A stretch of DNA of 64,000 bases from the NCBI GenBank assembly GCA_038373865.1, contig JAXGGA010002966.1, positions 47,108-111,107 on the forward strand, in the 5' to 3' direction. This document shows, piece after piece, positions 8,501 through 21,400 of the stretch. The notes beneath the pieces are model-generated. The model was not told where the DNA came from. It saw only the letters and a program-made list of their open reading frames with translations, and searched no databases. Positions within the stretch are counted from its first letter, which is position 1, and every line of letters starts with the position of its first letter. The stretch comes from Uloborus plumipes (taxonomy: Eukaryota > Arthropoda > Arachnida > Araneae > Uloboridae). The translations under genes were made by a program, and so were the position numbers.

Positions 8501-10881
8501 TAAGAGCCGTTTTTTTTAAGAATCAGGCAGTCAAAAAACTTGACATTTTTGATTTTGATGAAAATTTCAGAATATGGTCTTTATTTAAAATTATTAAACA
8601 CGTGTTTTTTTATTTTTTCAAAAAAAAAATTTTTCTTTCCGTTTTGGGAGGTCAAAGTTGGACTTTGCTCTTTTTTTTCAATAAAAACATGCCAACTTAG
8701 ATGAGCCAATACTTTTTGCTTTAGGAGTGAACCGTGGAACTGACAATTATTTTGTGTTCTACTATATCCCCACTAACTGTAAGTACATAAATATTTGTGG
8801 ACGACTCTTGGCACAAAGGTCAGAGGTCACTCAAAGTTGGACGAAAAATAGTTTTTTAATGCAACTTTGACCGACCAAATCTTCTTGTGGAAACGGTGCA
8901 CCACGGTAGTGTATATATCAGTAAATACCCACCAAAGAGTAGTATCCAAAAACATAAAGATATGTGTGGTTGATATTTTGCTTATCGAAATATTTGACTC
9001 TGAAGTTGCAGAAATCGCAAAATCACGTGACTTTGAGGGTCATTATCTCTTTGCAGCATGAGTGACCAGATACAAAACTAGTTGGAGTAGAAGCCTTTCT
9101 TGTCCCAGAAACACAATCCGTTAACAAACCTATGGCTACTCATTCAGTTTTTGCATAATTCTTCTCTAAACTTTAAAAAATGAGTGTTTTTCGGCGTTAG
9201 GAAAAAAAGCGATTTACCTGTTTTAAAATAGGTATTGCTGTTATTTGTAGCATTATTATATCCCAACTTCCTAACTAGCTGAAATGGCATCTAAAGATGG
9301 TTATACAGTTGAAACCAAATTAAAAATGAATTGTCGAAAATACTCAGTATACGTCAAAAACCATATTTTTTTATTTGTCCAGGCGACTTTTTTTTTTTTT
9401 TTTGTTACAGCTTTTTATTCCGTTCGGTTCCGACATGGTAAGCAAATTTATGTACTTCTTGTCGTTCTAGTTGCTGTAAAACTGGAAAGTAATGTATCTT
9501 AAGTCTGATATAAAGTAATTTCTCTTGTCATATCCAGTTTTTAATGTAAAAGAATATTTTGAAATGGATAATAGACCTAATCTAAAAAAAAAAAAAAAAC
9601 TTACTTATTCAGCTGAGCCCTCTTTCTCGATGTCATGAATGTCATCAAAAATTTCCAGACCTGCACCATGGGGCTTTAATGTACCAAGATTTTTAAGAAG
9701 TGACATTCTGCTAAAGGGGCTTCTTATTTGTGAAAAAGTTGAGTTTTTGAAGACATTCACAACATCGACCAAGAGGGCACAGCTGAACAGAAGTTTTTTT
9801 TTCTTTTATTGTGTTTATTGTCCATTTCAAAATATTCTTTTAGCATTATTAACTTGATATGACAGGATATATTGCTTTATATCAGACTTAAGATACATTG
9901 CTTTCCTGTTTTACAGCAACTAGAACGACAAGAAGTACATAAATTGCTTACCATGTCGGAACCGAACGGAATAAAGAGCTGTAACAAAAAAAAACGTCGC
10001 CTGGACAAATAAAAAAATATGGTTTTTGACGTATACTGAGTATTTTCGACAATTCATTTTCAATTTGGTTTCAACTGTATAACCATCATTAGATGCCATT
10101 TCAGCTAGTTAGAAAGTTGGGATATAATAATGCTACAAATTATAGCAATACCTATTTTAAAACAGGTAATTAGCCTTTTTCCTTAACGCCGAAAAACACT
10201 CATTTTTCAAAGTTTAGAGAAGAATTATGCAAAAACTGAAAGAGTAGCCATAGGTTTGTTAACGGATTGTATTTCTAGGACAAGAAAGGCTTCTACTCCA
10301 ACTAGTTTTGTATCTGGTCACTCATGCTGCAAGGAGATAATGACCCTCAAAGTCACGTGATTTTGCGATTTCTGCAACTTCAGAGTCAAATATTTCGATA
10401 AGCAAAATATCAACCACACATATCTTTATGTTTTTGGATACTACTCTTTGGTGGGTATTTACTGATATATACACTACCGTGGTGCACCGTTTCCACAAGA
10501 AGATTTGGTCGGTCAAAGTTGCATTAAAAAACTATTTTTCGTCCAACTTTGAGTGACCTCTGACCTTTGTGCCAAGAGTCGTCCACAAATATTTATGTAC
10601 TTACAGTTAGTGGGGATATAGTAGAACACAAAATAATTGTCAGTTCCACGGTTCACTCCTAAAGCAAAAAGTATTGGCTCATCTAAGTTGGCATGTTTTT
10701 ATTGAAAAAAAGAGCAAAGTCCAACTTTGACCTCCCAAAACGGAAAGAAAAAATTTTTTTTTGAAATAATAAGAAAACACGTGTTTAATAATTTTAAATA
10801 AAGACCATATTCTGAAATTTTCAGCAAAATCAAATATGTCAAGTTTTTTGACTGCCTGATTCTTAAAAAAAACGGCTCTTA
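8501..10881. mobile_element. 2.4-kb near-perfect palindrome (foldback element) with 12-bp flanking duplication
   Basis: Sequence from TAAGAGCCG at 8501 is repeated in reverse complement up to 10881. The arms are about 1.15 kb and the central loop only about 90 bases (roughly 9652-9740). The 64-codon open frames at 8867-9061 (+) and 10322-10516 (-) are mirror images differing by one residue; no known protein is recognised in them. Both sides carry the direct repeat GGTTTTATTTAA (8492-8503 and 10890-10901), consistent with a target-site duplication. The motif CAAAGTTG recurs in each arm. Across the centre the minus strand reads IFDDIHDIEKEGSAE; the mirrored plus strand reads VFEDIHNIDQEGTAE. 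The element sits in methyltransferase intron 1. Superfamily unknown. Confidence 0.8.
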
Positions 10882-11089
10882 ATTTCAATGGTTTTATTTA
10901 ACCATGATATTTTCTAGAACTATAACAATTTCGTACGATGAATACACATGACAGCGATGATAAAGCGGGGATAAAAACGGATAAAACAAAAAAGTTTTTT
11001 ACTCAACTTTTTTTTTAGCAAGAATTACTACCATGCTTCAGCAATCCTATCCGTGGATTCATTATCAAGGGGAAATTGGCCAGGTCTGT

Positions 11090-11285
11090 CCAGGCCCGTC
11101 ATTTAGAGGGAAGGGAGGTCAATTGCCCCCCCCCCCCCCCAACCCCTTGACTTTGAGAAATCAATGTATTTACATACAAGTGGGCGTGGTTTTTGTTATT
11201 TTCAGGTGAAATCGTGTTGCGTTTTTACCCTTTGCCCCCCCCCCCCCTCCGCTGGAAAAACATAAAATGACGTCCATGAGTCTAT
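11090..11285. mobile_element. Probable MITE with paired homopolymer C tracts
   Basis: The left part (GGCCCGTCATTTAGAGGGAA, then a 15-base C tract at 11126-11140) and the right part (a 13-base C tract near 11236-11248, then a stretch whose reverse complement reads GGACGTCATTTTATG) are partial inverted counterparts around GTCATTT. The ends are ill defined and no target duplication was identified, so this is a tentative repeat call within methyltransferase intron 1. Confidence 0.4.
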
Positions 11286-11373
11286 CCCTAGACTAGGAAA
11301 TAAAAATTTCTTTATACACTGATTAGTGCAAGTACAAAATACAGACTGATTTTGAAGAATAATGATTTATTAC

Positions 11374-11487
11374 TTTTTCCTTCAAATGGGAGACAATTTT
11401 TTCAGCCATCAACATGGGTGTGTCTCGGCGGAATCTGGCATAAATCTTCGAATGCTCCTCCCCGGCAAACTGCTCTGCAGAAGACAT
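11374..11487 (-). CDS. SAM-dependent methyltransferase, exon 1 (start codon)
   Basis: Thirty-eight codons from ATG at 11487 to a GTAATA donor after 11374. The peptide begins MSSAEQFAGEEHSKIYARFR and ends IVSHLKEK, joining in phase 0 to YDGPLDFAIDVGCG of exon 2. The family N-terminus is similar (a short helix with H-x-x-x-Y followed by a helix ending before the PLDLAVDVGCG strand). Directly upstream is a T-tract acceptor (TTTTTTTACAG, cut before 11489), so the 5' untranslated region is probably spliced from an exon further right; the in-frame Met 20 residues upstream is therefore unlikely to be the start. The promoter was not identified. Intron 1 spans 11373-7333 and intron 2 spans 7171-6104. 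Confidence 0.78.
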
Positions 11488-11585
11488 TTCTGTAAAAAAA
11501 AAAAAATCAAAGTCAAAGCGCGTGCGTTCAGACAAACATCGGCACAAGAGCTCTCAAAGTCTTATGAACATAACCAAGATGTGCT

Positions 11586-11665
11586 TTAACCGGCCGAGTG
11601 GTCAAACGCGCTTGCTTTGAGCGCTCTCTATAGGCGATTAGTTCGCGGTTCGTTCCTATCGTGCG
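11586..11665 (+). pseudogene. tRNA-like sequence (Ser/Leu-type), tRNA relic or SINE head
   Basis: CCGGCCGAGTGGTCAAACGC resembles the D-arm/box A of class II (Ser or Leu) tRNAs, and GGTTCGTTCC about 45 bases later resembles box B with one base missing. Between them GCGCT...AGCGC can form a 5-bp anticodon-like stem, but the loop has G where U33 belongs, and neither the T stem nor the acceptor stem pairs. It is therefore not a functional tRNA. A tRNA-derived SINE promoter is the alternative; no tail was identified. Confidence 0.5.
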
Positions 11666-11844
11666 TAATAAAAATAACTAACGAAATTGTGTGAAGTTGA
11701 TTGGTAGTGCGAAAGCTTGAACCTGACAAACATTAAATAACGACAACATTATAAACGAATAATTGAAAGTAATCTTGCAGCCTGGAGAACATTCTTTTTT
11801 TTCTTCTTTCTTTTGACAAAGGATTCTGGTGTAACCTTACATAC

Positions 11845-12044
11845 ACTGCTAAAACTACAGGTTGCAGAAGGCACCTTTAAAGGATCTTATGGATGGACAC
11901 CCCATGGATGACCCATGGCACCCGAAGGAGCCAAATGGCACGGAGGTTGGTAAAAGGGTGCCATAGGGAGTGAAGTGGCACCCCTAAGGGGATGCCGCTG
12001 GTGCTACAACGTTTCGTTCTTGTGCAACCTGTAGTTTTAACAGT
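11845..12044. mobile_element. 200-bp MITE with 20-bp TIRs
   Basis: The left end ACTGCTAAAACTACAGGTTG and the reversed right end ACTGTTAAAACTACAGGTTG differ at one base in 20. The interior is GC-richer, with repeated GGCACC/GGTGCC words (for example near 11929, 11957 and 11980). No matching target duplication is visible, so the superfamily is open. Confidence 0.75.
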
Positions 12045-12045
12045 T

Positions 12046-12480
12046 GAGAAATTAGCAAAGCGTTACGCTATAGCTACATTACCATGGCGTAACCTTCCAC
12101 AAGTGATGTGTTACTTAACAACGAGTATTAGATCGAATAAAGTTAACGCCAATTAATCAAGAAGGGGGGGGGGGGCCTCCCTGCTGCGTAACCGATTCAT
12201 TTTTTGGATATAAGTTATACACATTTCTTTTTTTTTCTTTTTTACATCTGTCACATATTCACTACAGTACTTGCCATAGACGCGCACAAGAAACTTGTAT
12301 GTTATTGGGCACAGTCAGAATTAGTCGATATATACATAGGCCTTAAGTGCCGAAATCCGATTACACGTCACATTCTATCTAGCCTTTCCTTCGGTCGTAT
12401 CCTGCCGCGCATAGATCATGGGCTAGAGTGGCAAAAATTTGCATCGTAATAAATGCAAATTCTTTGTTGGTTTCAACATT
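12046..12480. other. Spacer with a G tract, no gene recognised
   Basis: A 12-base G run lies at 12164-12175, followed by CCTCCCTGCTGCG. An 81-codon plus-strand open frame (12204-12449) begins in a T-rich tract and shows no recognisable domain; it is probably chance. Confidence 0.4.
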
Positions 12481-15400
12481 TCAGGGTCGGTTGTGGTAAG
12501 GGTCTGTTAATGTTTTACTCTTGTATTAGAACTGTTTGGGAAGTAGGAACAGTATGCTACATGTGTATGATTTTTCGTGTCCATCTTCCAACTTCATTTC
12601 CTAAAAAACAAACGGACAGGCCATTTGACTAGTGGAAACAAGAAATTAGTCGTAATTGAGAAAATGTATATTAATGCCCTGTATTGAGGGAGAAAAACTG
12701 TCTTGCTAACATGTAGAAACGATTCACGGAGCATAGGCACAAATAAAAGAGATCACCAATTATAGATTTAGAAAGATTGCCTACAAAAAGTTCTATAAAA
12801 ACTCGTAGTTTATTTGACTAAGGACATGGAACGTCAAGTAAATTGGGTACTACTGCGTAAGCGTTGAGTGAGAAAATTGGATCAATAATCCCTTAAAAGT
12901 GCTTAAAATTTAATATCTTGGACTCTATCATACTCAGAGCAATTAATAGTAAAATTGAATATCCTTTTGCTGATAAAATCATGTATACAATAAAGAGTTC
13001 TTGACAGCTTTGCTAAATTAGTACTTGTTCAGTAGTATAAATGTTCAAGATTTAATGTTTTGCTGAAGGAGTAGTGTGATCAAAGATTGTTACAAAAAGT
13101 TTCGTAGACATGAAATATCTCCGACTTAACACAGCTCGTGACAGGATTTTACCAATGAACAGGAATATATGGGTGAGGAAATGTGCTGTTATGGGCAATC
13201 TTGCAGGTTTTTTTTTTTTTTGTACTTTGTGTTTTTTTATCTTTTTCGTTCTTTTGTAATTTACTATGAAAGTAAAGTAAATATGGACAATTACAATAAG
13301 TCAGGATTTTATTCCAAAGGTTAATCCCTAGAAATGGTGTATTTGGAGATTGTTAAGGGTGTATTAGAACGGTAGGTAACTTTTTATATTTCTTGAAACC
13401 GAGCTTTTATATAGATAGTGCGAGGGGAAAGAATACTGCTCAAAAGTTGAATAAACAAACATCTCCAATTAGATCGGGACTTGTATCTTCTGCTCTGGGG
13501 AGTTGCGCCGAGGTGTAAGAGTAAGACCTGAGACTAAAAGCTTTGTGGTGAAACAGTCGGACAACTTTTTTGAGCAGCAATGACCACCTGAAGACCTCCT
13601 TGCTTAAATTTTTGAGTTACTAATTAAAAATTCTGTCTTCCTGAAGGTAATGCAACTAAGATACTATTGTTTTATTTTAATAAGGGATACATTAGAAATC
13701 GCTTGGCCGGAGGTAGCTAAAGAAACAGGCATGAGTAGTGCGTAAAAACCGAATACAAAAAGAGGCCCAGTATAAATATCATGATATATTTTCTATAAGA
13801 TAAGGATGAAGCAAATTGTAAAAAACGTGATATGTATAAAGGAGGTGTTGTGAGTTGCAGATACTGTACAATAATTTATATGAAGCCAGCCTGTATTATA
13901 TCCATAACAAATCCACCATTCATACTAAATATGGTGAGGGTATCAAGTAATAAACCTAGACACGATGGCTAGCAATTAAGTAAAAGATTATGAATCAAAG
14001 CAACCATCAGTTGAATTGCATGAAAACTCTGAGCAACCAAAAAAATAAAAAACAAAACAACTATGGACAAAAAACGTAAAGAACAAGGCAAAGGAATATG
14101 AGCGTAGCGTGTAGAGCCCATGGTGTTCGAACAATGCTCATTTTCTGAATCACCTATAGATGAGGAAAAGATAGTAGGATACCATAGTATGAGCATTAGG
14201 AAGGGTGACAACCCAACTATTTATATAAGATATCCATTAGATGATTCAGATGACCGTAACAGGAATGCTGTCATATATTTAGTCACCAAGAATTGATATA
14301 CATTGGCTGCCTTTGGCTTTTTGTTTTCCGGCAGATTAGAAAATCAATTTGCTTAAATTTATGGGTAAACTTATGTAGGGTATCGCGATCTTTTAACATC
14401 ACTCGCGACTGTGATTCAGGTGTTAATGTCTCTATATGTTAGAATCGGACTACTTAATTTGCTGTCGACCGGTTGCATGGTTTTTTATTTGACATCATAG
14501 TGGGTACATGTTTTGTTGGAAGTAGAAGGGTGTACGAAGATCGTTACATTCCCATAGTTTGATAGCCATTTTTTTTTACTAGTATTCCATAGTCATAACC
14601 CATTGGATATATTTAAATTATATATTTTTGTATTTTGTGGCGCCCCTTTATGATTGAATGCTAGACCATCCAACTGTACGGCATAACACGGATTGTTTCT
14701 TGAAAATGCTCGATCGCATCAAGGTAAGTAAAATGAATGTTCTCTAACATTGGGTTTTAAATAGAAGGGTAGGAGAAAAAACCCATTCCTACGAGGCTGC
14801 ATCTTGCAATGAAACAAGAGCGAGAGAAATTTAGCGAGAGCTGCACGTATCAATATATAACCCAATTTTTCGGTATTGTGCCAATCAATGTGCTTTCCCT
14901 GCGGTATACTTACTTTATCCTGAGCGGAGAAGTTAAACCCTAGACATTTTTTATATGATGGCGATTTTGTATTATTCATTATGAATCAATCTCCTGCCAA
15001 CTTGTTTATGATGTCGAAAAATAAAGTGCCCGTCCTTACCGTTTTCCCCTAAACACCTAAATCACATGTTTCAAGGTATCATTTGCAATAAAGATCTGAC
15101 CTTCTTTGTCTATAGACTTTGAATTTAGATTTGCGCACGCAATCGTGCAACTTGTTGAAATTACAAACATATTTTCTTTTTTGTAAATATTTATCTTGCG
15201 GATTAGTAACCGATTGCCGTGGAGCTATTATGAATTTTTTGGTACTAAGCAACTCGAGACACGTATTAGTGCAGAACCAAATCTATGTGTGTTGTATGCA
15301 ATAAACAACTCAGGTGCAGGAAAGATAAAGTTTTGAGAAAACAAGTCATTTTCGAGCCTTGCGGTTGAGAATGTACATCTAGTGCTTTTAATCATTAATA

Positions 15401-18400
15401 TTGTGCATTTTTGTTTAAAACATTTTAGTGCGTCATGCGCATAGTGTAAGCTTTTATCACAGACTATGAAAAGATAAGATAGTATACTTTACTTCTTTCT
15501 ATACAAGGGGTATTTTCTATCAGTAAGTGTATTAATTTTAAATCGACCCGAAATCAGAGAAAGACCCGATGCCTACGAAGTAGAATAACAACGAGGAGCC
15601 GAATCTTATGAATATAATATCGATTATTGTAGTGGTATTTTCTAATAAAATTAATTGAGTATATTTATGATTTATCATTTTATCTGACAATTTAGTTAAA
15701 CACGGTATTCTCCAGAATAAACAATGAAAGAACCTAAAAATATGCAGAGCTTGCGATTTACTTGAGGCCCGTAAAAAAAAGACAGAACGAGAATAAGAGT
15801 ATGTAAGCATATTATGCTTGTTTTAAAAAAAATAACAATTTTGGTTACACATGCTTAATTGTTTTTTGCTCTCGTAAAAAATAGATATCATTAACATTTT
15901 ACCATATATTGGTTATTTTAGGCATAAAGAACATAAATGTGTTCCTATTATTTTTACTTAGAAATCAGGCAAGTGTTCACTTGCGAGTTTTCCAGACGTA
16001 TTTTATATTTACCGAATACTCTTAGTACTGAGCAATTTCTTTTTAAATAGGTCTAAAGGATAGTATTTATAGACCTAACAACTTTGTCTGATTTGATTTT
16101 TGACTCGGCTTCAAAAGGACGCTATTTAATCCCAATACTGTTCCGTTCTAACACTACTAACAGTGAAATAGTTGACAGTTCGGACTTAGTATGAGAATCA
16201 ACTCCTTCTGCTAAAGTTCAATTGCAGCACCGACGGATAGCGAATGTTTGGGATGGAACTTAATCATTTTGTTTAGCGCCCTTTTTTTCAATTTAAGTCA
16301 CAATACCAGAACTAAGGTTCTAGGAAAATGGAAAGTGCAGGCGGTAGGAAAGAGCGGAGGAAGTTTTGTACAGCTTTGGAAGCTAAACAAATAACGAGTT
16401 TCCGAGGAATTATTTTGCGCGCTTGTCTTCAAAGTAGGTATAGGGGCAATTAGTCTGTAAGAATTGAAAGGAGAGTTATGTTTGGATCGAAAGGGAACCA
16501 TAGAAATTAATTTTCTGGCTTATGATCGCACTATCCTTAAAGTCCAGACCCACGTGGCAATTTGAGAATTCCCGACCGAAAAATAAAAGAAAAAAGAAAA
16601 ATCAAATCTCGGCTAAACAAGAAAAGTAACGCATATTTTAAAGAGTAATATTTATATTTTATTAGTGGATCTGGCCATAATTTGGTTGACTCTTTCTTCA
16701 AAAAAAGTGCTTGTATTTACGTAAATTTATGACTATTCAATGGGAAGGATCGAAAAACGCAAGTAAACTACTATTGGGCATTTTAGCAGGGGAATACACT
16801 CATATAAGACCAACGTATTGAGGGAGTGTAATTTCAAAAAAATATACTATATAGATCTATATGTGAAGAATTGCAAACAAGAAGAACCGTTCTTCAGAGG
16901 TATTATTTGAAGAAATACAGCCGTATTGCATGCTCCCATGACTTGAGCCTGAGTATATTGTTGGTAAAATAGGGTCGTGTCTGGGGAGCCAAAATAATAA
17001 AGTAATAAGATGTAGCAGACAGGATTAATGAGGTGTGAAAACACACAATTTCCGTGTATATTATGCTGAAAAAAAAAAATTTTCAACCTGTAAGTGAATT
17101 TCCTGTCATTTCAGGGATATATTTCAACATTTTTTTTAGCACAATATTTGGTATGTGACATCGCTGATATGAAATGCTCACCTGGAATTATAATTTCTCT
17201 GGAGCAATGGTGTATAAAACGGTCGAACCTAGAGGATAATCTCATGGAAACAATAATTACCACGTAACCATGATACTCACACAAGACAGAAGCACAAGAT
17301 GTAATCTACAACATAATGGACACTGTTAACAACTTCAAGGCCCTTATCGATTAATGTTTGGCACACGAAGGCGGGAAAAATAGATTTAATGTTTTTGTTC
17401 ACGAAGAGACAGAGAAAGACGGATCCTATTTCCCCCCTAGTAGTTATAAAAGAAGCAAGACGATTAAATAGTAAAGTAAAGCGTAGCTTCATGTATTCAA
17501 TTAATTATCCAAGGCATGACGGCTGCCCATATTGGTTGAGGTCGACTGATAGGAATGGATGAAGTTATTTTAAATGAGGGTACGTAAACCCCCTATTGAC
17601 GATAGAAGAATAGATTCACAGAAAGGTCGGCAGTATATGGTTGGGACACATAACATGTCGTTGGCACTAACGTGAATTTTTTGTGTAACTTATTTGATTA
17701 AATGTCGAAAACTTGTAATGTGCCAATTCTTGTAGAGGAGGGGGGAAAGAATGCAAATGTAAACCTGTCTCGAGCGGTGCTTAAAAGGTCTGCGTTGATA
17801 TTCGCTTGCAAAGATGGTTGAAGTGTTTATTGCGCGTTTCGGACGGCAGGCGTAGATAACAAAAGTGGAATTATACGCGTTTTGATACAGAAGTGTGCAG
17901 ACTAGTTTCCCGCATCCACACAAATCTCGAGAGCTAAGCCTGGGCATTGAGAAAATATCGGTGGTGACATAGTGTATGAATCATCGATTTTGTGAATCTA
18001 TAGGAGTGGCTTATAGTGTTTATATGGACCATTCTATGGGGCATATTAATGGTCTTAACGGTGTATTTTGTAGGCTATTCATATATAATATGATACAGCC
18101 GAATAGTCTACGTATTGAGGATCGAGTAACAGTAGATAGGTAATATTATGTTCCTCATCATAGGGTTAACAACAAGGCCTTAAATTATGTACCTGCTTAA
18201 AGGGAACCGCTTGTTAAGTGCTGTGGGTTATCTTATGAAAACATAAATTCAATTTGGCACTTTAAGGTGAAGATAGAATTGTTGAGTGCCAGGTCTCAGT
18301 TTCTGTTTTGTGATTTAGAGTCAGTAGGATACGTTAGTCTATTTCAGAACTATAGAAATACACTAAGAAAAGTTGACAAAGCAAAACATTCTACCAACGG

Positions 18401-21400
18401 CGAATTATTGATTTTAACACGTTTCTCCCGGGTCAATACACCCACATTTTATTCGCGAGTAACGCAATTGAGTGAGACAGATCAATAATTGAATAAATAA
18501 AGTTATGACGGTAGCGTAACTTTGTGAAGAGTATCTATATAGTTAAAGAACGAGAGTATGTTAGTGGTGAGCAAGGGCGAAAAAAGAGAGTATTTTGTAA
18601 GTTATAATGTTAGTATAGATGAAAACAAATCTGTTCAGTCAAATCAGTATTAATGGGTGTCTGGACGTATGTAGGTGTCAATTTGAAAAAATGTGAGATC
18701 TATAGATGATTGACTAAAGGACTTAAGATACATTCGTAAAATAATTTAGGTGAGTGACACGAAGCTAAGTTTGGACGTCTAAAGGCTGGTTCTACAATTG
18801 TATCCGTAAACCGGTTACATAGAAGACGGTTAAGGTAAAAACAATACCGATGATCATAGTAGGGTTTTTGAACGTTATCAAATTTATTATTCTTAACAAA
18901 CCTGTAATAAACTTGGTATCGCACATTACCAGACTTAAATTGCATAATCTACAAGTATATAATAAGGTAGATGTAATACGTAACAGTGTATTCATGTGTG
19001 ACAACTGTATTTTATTTAGAGGCCATCAATCCGACCTATTATCGATACAGCCGGAATGACAGCCCTGCCGACTCGATAACATCATGGCGAGACAATGTCC
19101 TAACTGTGCTGCAGTCAGTATGATACGTACACTATCTAAAGAGTTAACTCCAAATACACTTGGTGTGCATAGGTCATGAAGACAAGCAAACTCTTGAGCA
19201 ACACAGCATGTGAAATAACTGTTGTCAGCCATCGAAACATCCATTTGTGTTTATCCCATGCCCTTTATTTGGAGGGGTTCTTTCAACAGGTCCTCGGAGA
19301 GCATTTTGTTTTATAAATCAAAAGTCACGGACGCGGGTTCCGCGAAATTTATAGGCGAAAAAGGGTACCAATACATCAAACCTTTATCAAAAAAAATGGT
19401 TGGTGTAGGATGGTGTGTCAAACTCTGTAACATATGCACTAAAAAAACATAGCGGGTGAACAGTCATCTGTTAAAGATCTAGTCATATTCTAACTTTTAG
19501 TTTAGTTGAGTAGGATTGCAACGGCATCGAAGTATCAGGTTCCTTATTCAAGTGAACAAGTCGGTGTGCTTGAATCAAACTCATAAGAACACAACCTATT
19601 AGATTTGTCGAAATTGGCAATCTAGATCTTTGTTGAGAAAATAGATTTTAATGTAGTCTATATATCCACTTCAATGGTGAGAAATAACAAGATGTGAAAG
19701 TATAAGAACACCAAGTGGGCAGTTATTTGTATATAAAAATATTCGTTAGGGTATTAAGAGATACCTTACCAGAAGAGCGGCAATTGAACACACCAGAAAA
19801 GAAGAGTAAATATATGCAGCTTCCAATTATTAAAATGTCCTATAGGAAAAATTTATGACCACCCATAGCACAACCACTTGTGGTGGGATTGAGGTTTAGG
19901 ATAATTTTTATGTACAAAAAAAGGTGTAAAAAAGAATATTCACAAAATACTAGTGAATGCAAGTTTACGTCGGTATAAGTGGGGGCGAAGGCTTGGCGAG
20001 TGTGGATGGTAGCTGATATAATTTTTTGTTTAAACAGAGCAACAAATTCAATTTCTCGGGCCAGTTGAATAAAAATGCCGTCCCCGTTATAATCAGTGAA
20101 AATTCCTGTGTAGCATCGTGGATGCTGATAAAAGATGACAACTATTTATCAATCAATTGGAAGAAATGTATGACATTAAGCTAACACAAAATCATATTCT
20201 TAATTATAAATTTTATCCCCAGAACAACCACATTTGTAAGCTACATAGGGGATAGACACAAAACTTAGATGGTTGCCGTTAGTTGAGAGACAGCCGTGTT
20301 CTGGTGTTTCTATATCAACTATGGCATACTCACTCTAAATCATGGCAAGGGCTTTTAAGGTTTTTCATTTCTATATGCTAGAGCAATTAATATAAGGGGG
20401 TGGAAGGAAAACAGAATGTTTACAGGGGCTATGTATATTCTATAACGGGGTATTGCGGAGTTGCTAGAGTGAAACGAAGTAACGGGATAATAAACAGAAT
20501 ATAGTATTTTTAACACGAACTATTATAACTAGAGTTGTACCTTTATCATGAATTAGATCTAAAGAATGTAGATTGTGATATTTATAATCTAAATTTGATG
20601 TTTTCATATAGTTTTTAATATAACCTCAGGATCATCTTAAAAATATGTGCGATTCAGTATCATACCGTTCTATATTACATGACCGCGCGAATGTAAAAAG
20701 ATCTCGTGAGATCAAATAAAATGCGTTTTTAACATAAAGGAGTAAATAATTGTCAATGTTTTGAATAAATTTGAGAGTTTAGTCGTGCATGCTAAGATAA
20801 GGAGGTTTTATGATTAATTAGATGACGTATAAATTGATCAAATTAAGAAATACAGCATAATTCACGAAAAGTTAATGTAGATAATCACCTTTGAGTATAT
20901 AAAGAGGTTACAAGCACGAACAAGTGCTCAGAAAAAGGGCCGAATTCCGGGATGGTCTGTCATGTGAAGATCAGAAAATCCTTTTTTTCGTGCCTATGTT
21001 ACTTAACCCTGACGATGCCACTAGGAGTACCACGTGATGATTACAAGAAAAACCTGTAAACTACATACTACATCAAACCTAATTATAGTAACCAAAGTAT
21101 AAATTCTGAACAGTTTCATTGAATACGACATTTTCTCCTTCGATCATACACAATGTCTAAGAAACAGACTCTCGTACACATAACTCCATCTCAACAGTAC
21201 GTATGATATAGAGTTTTAAACAAGATATAGGATTTGGAAAATAGTGCAGTTCCTTATGGGACGTAAAGTAACTCAGATTTGTTTTGACAACATTTTTTTC
21301 GTAAGCCTTATTATTATTAGAAATATATGTGGGTGACGCGTTCAACTATTAATTTATTAAAGAATTTATTATACTTTAGAGTGTCACACGACTTATTGTT

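Noticed and set aside
8867..9061. A 64-codon gene with a paralogue at 10322-10516
   Set aside because: The two frames are mirror images in the palindrome; near-identity follows from the DNA and does not show coding.
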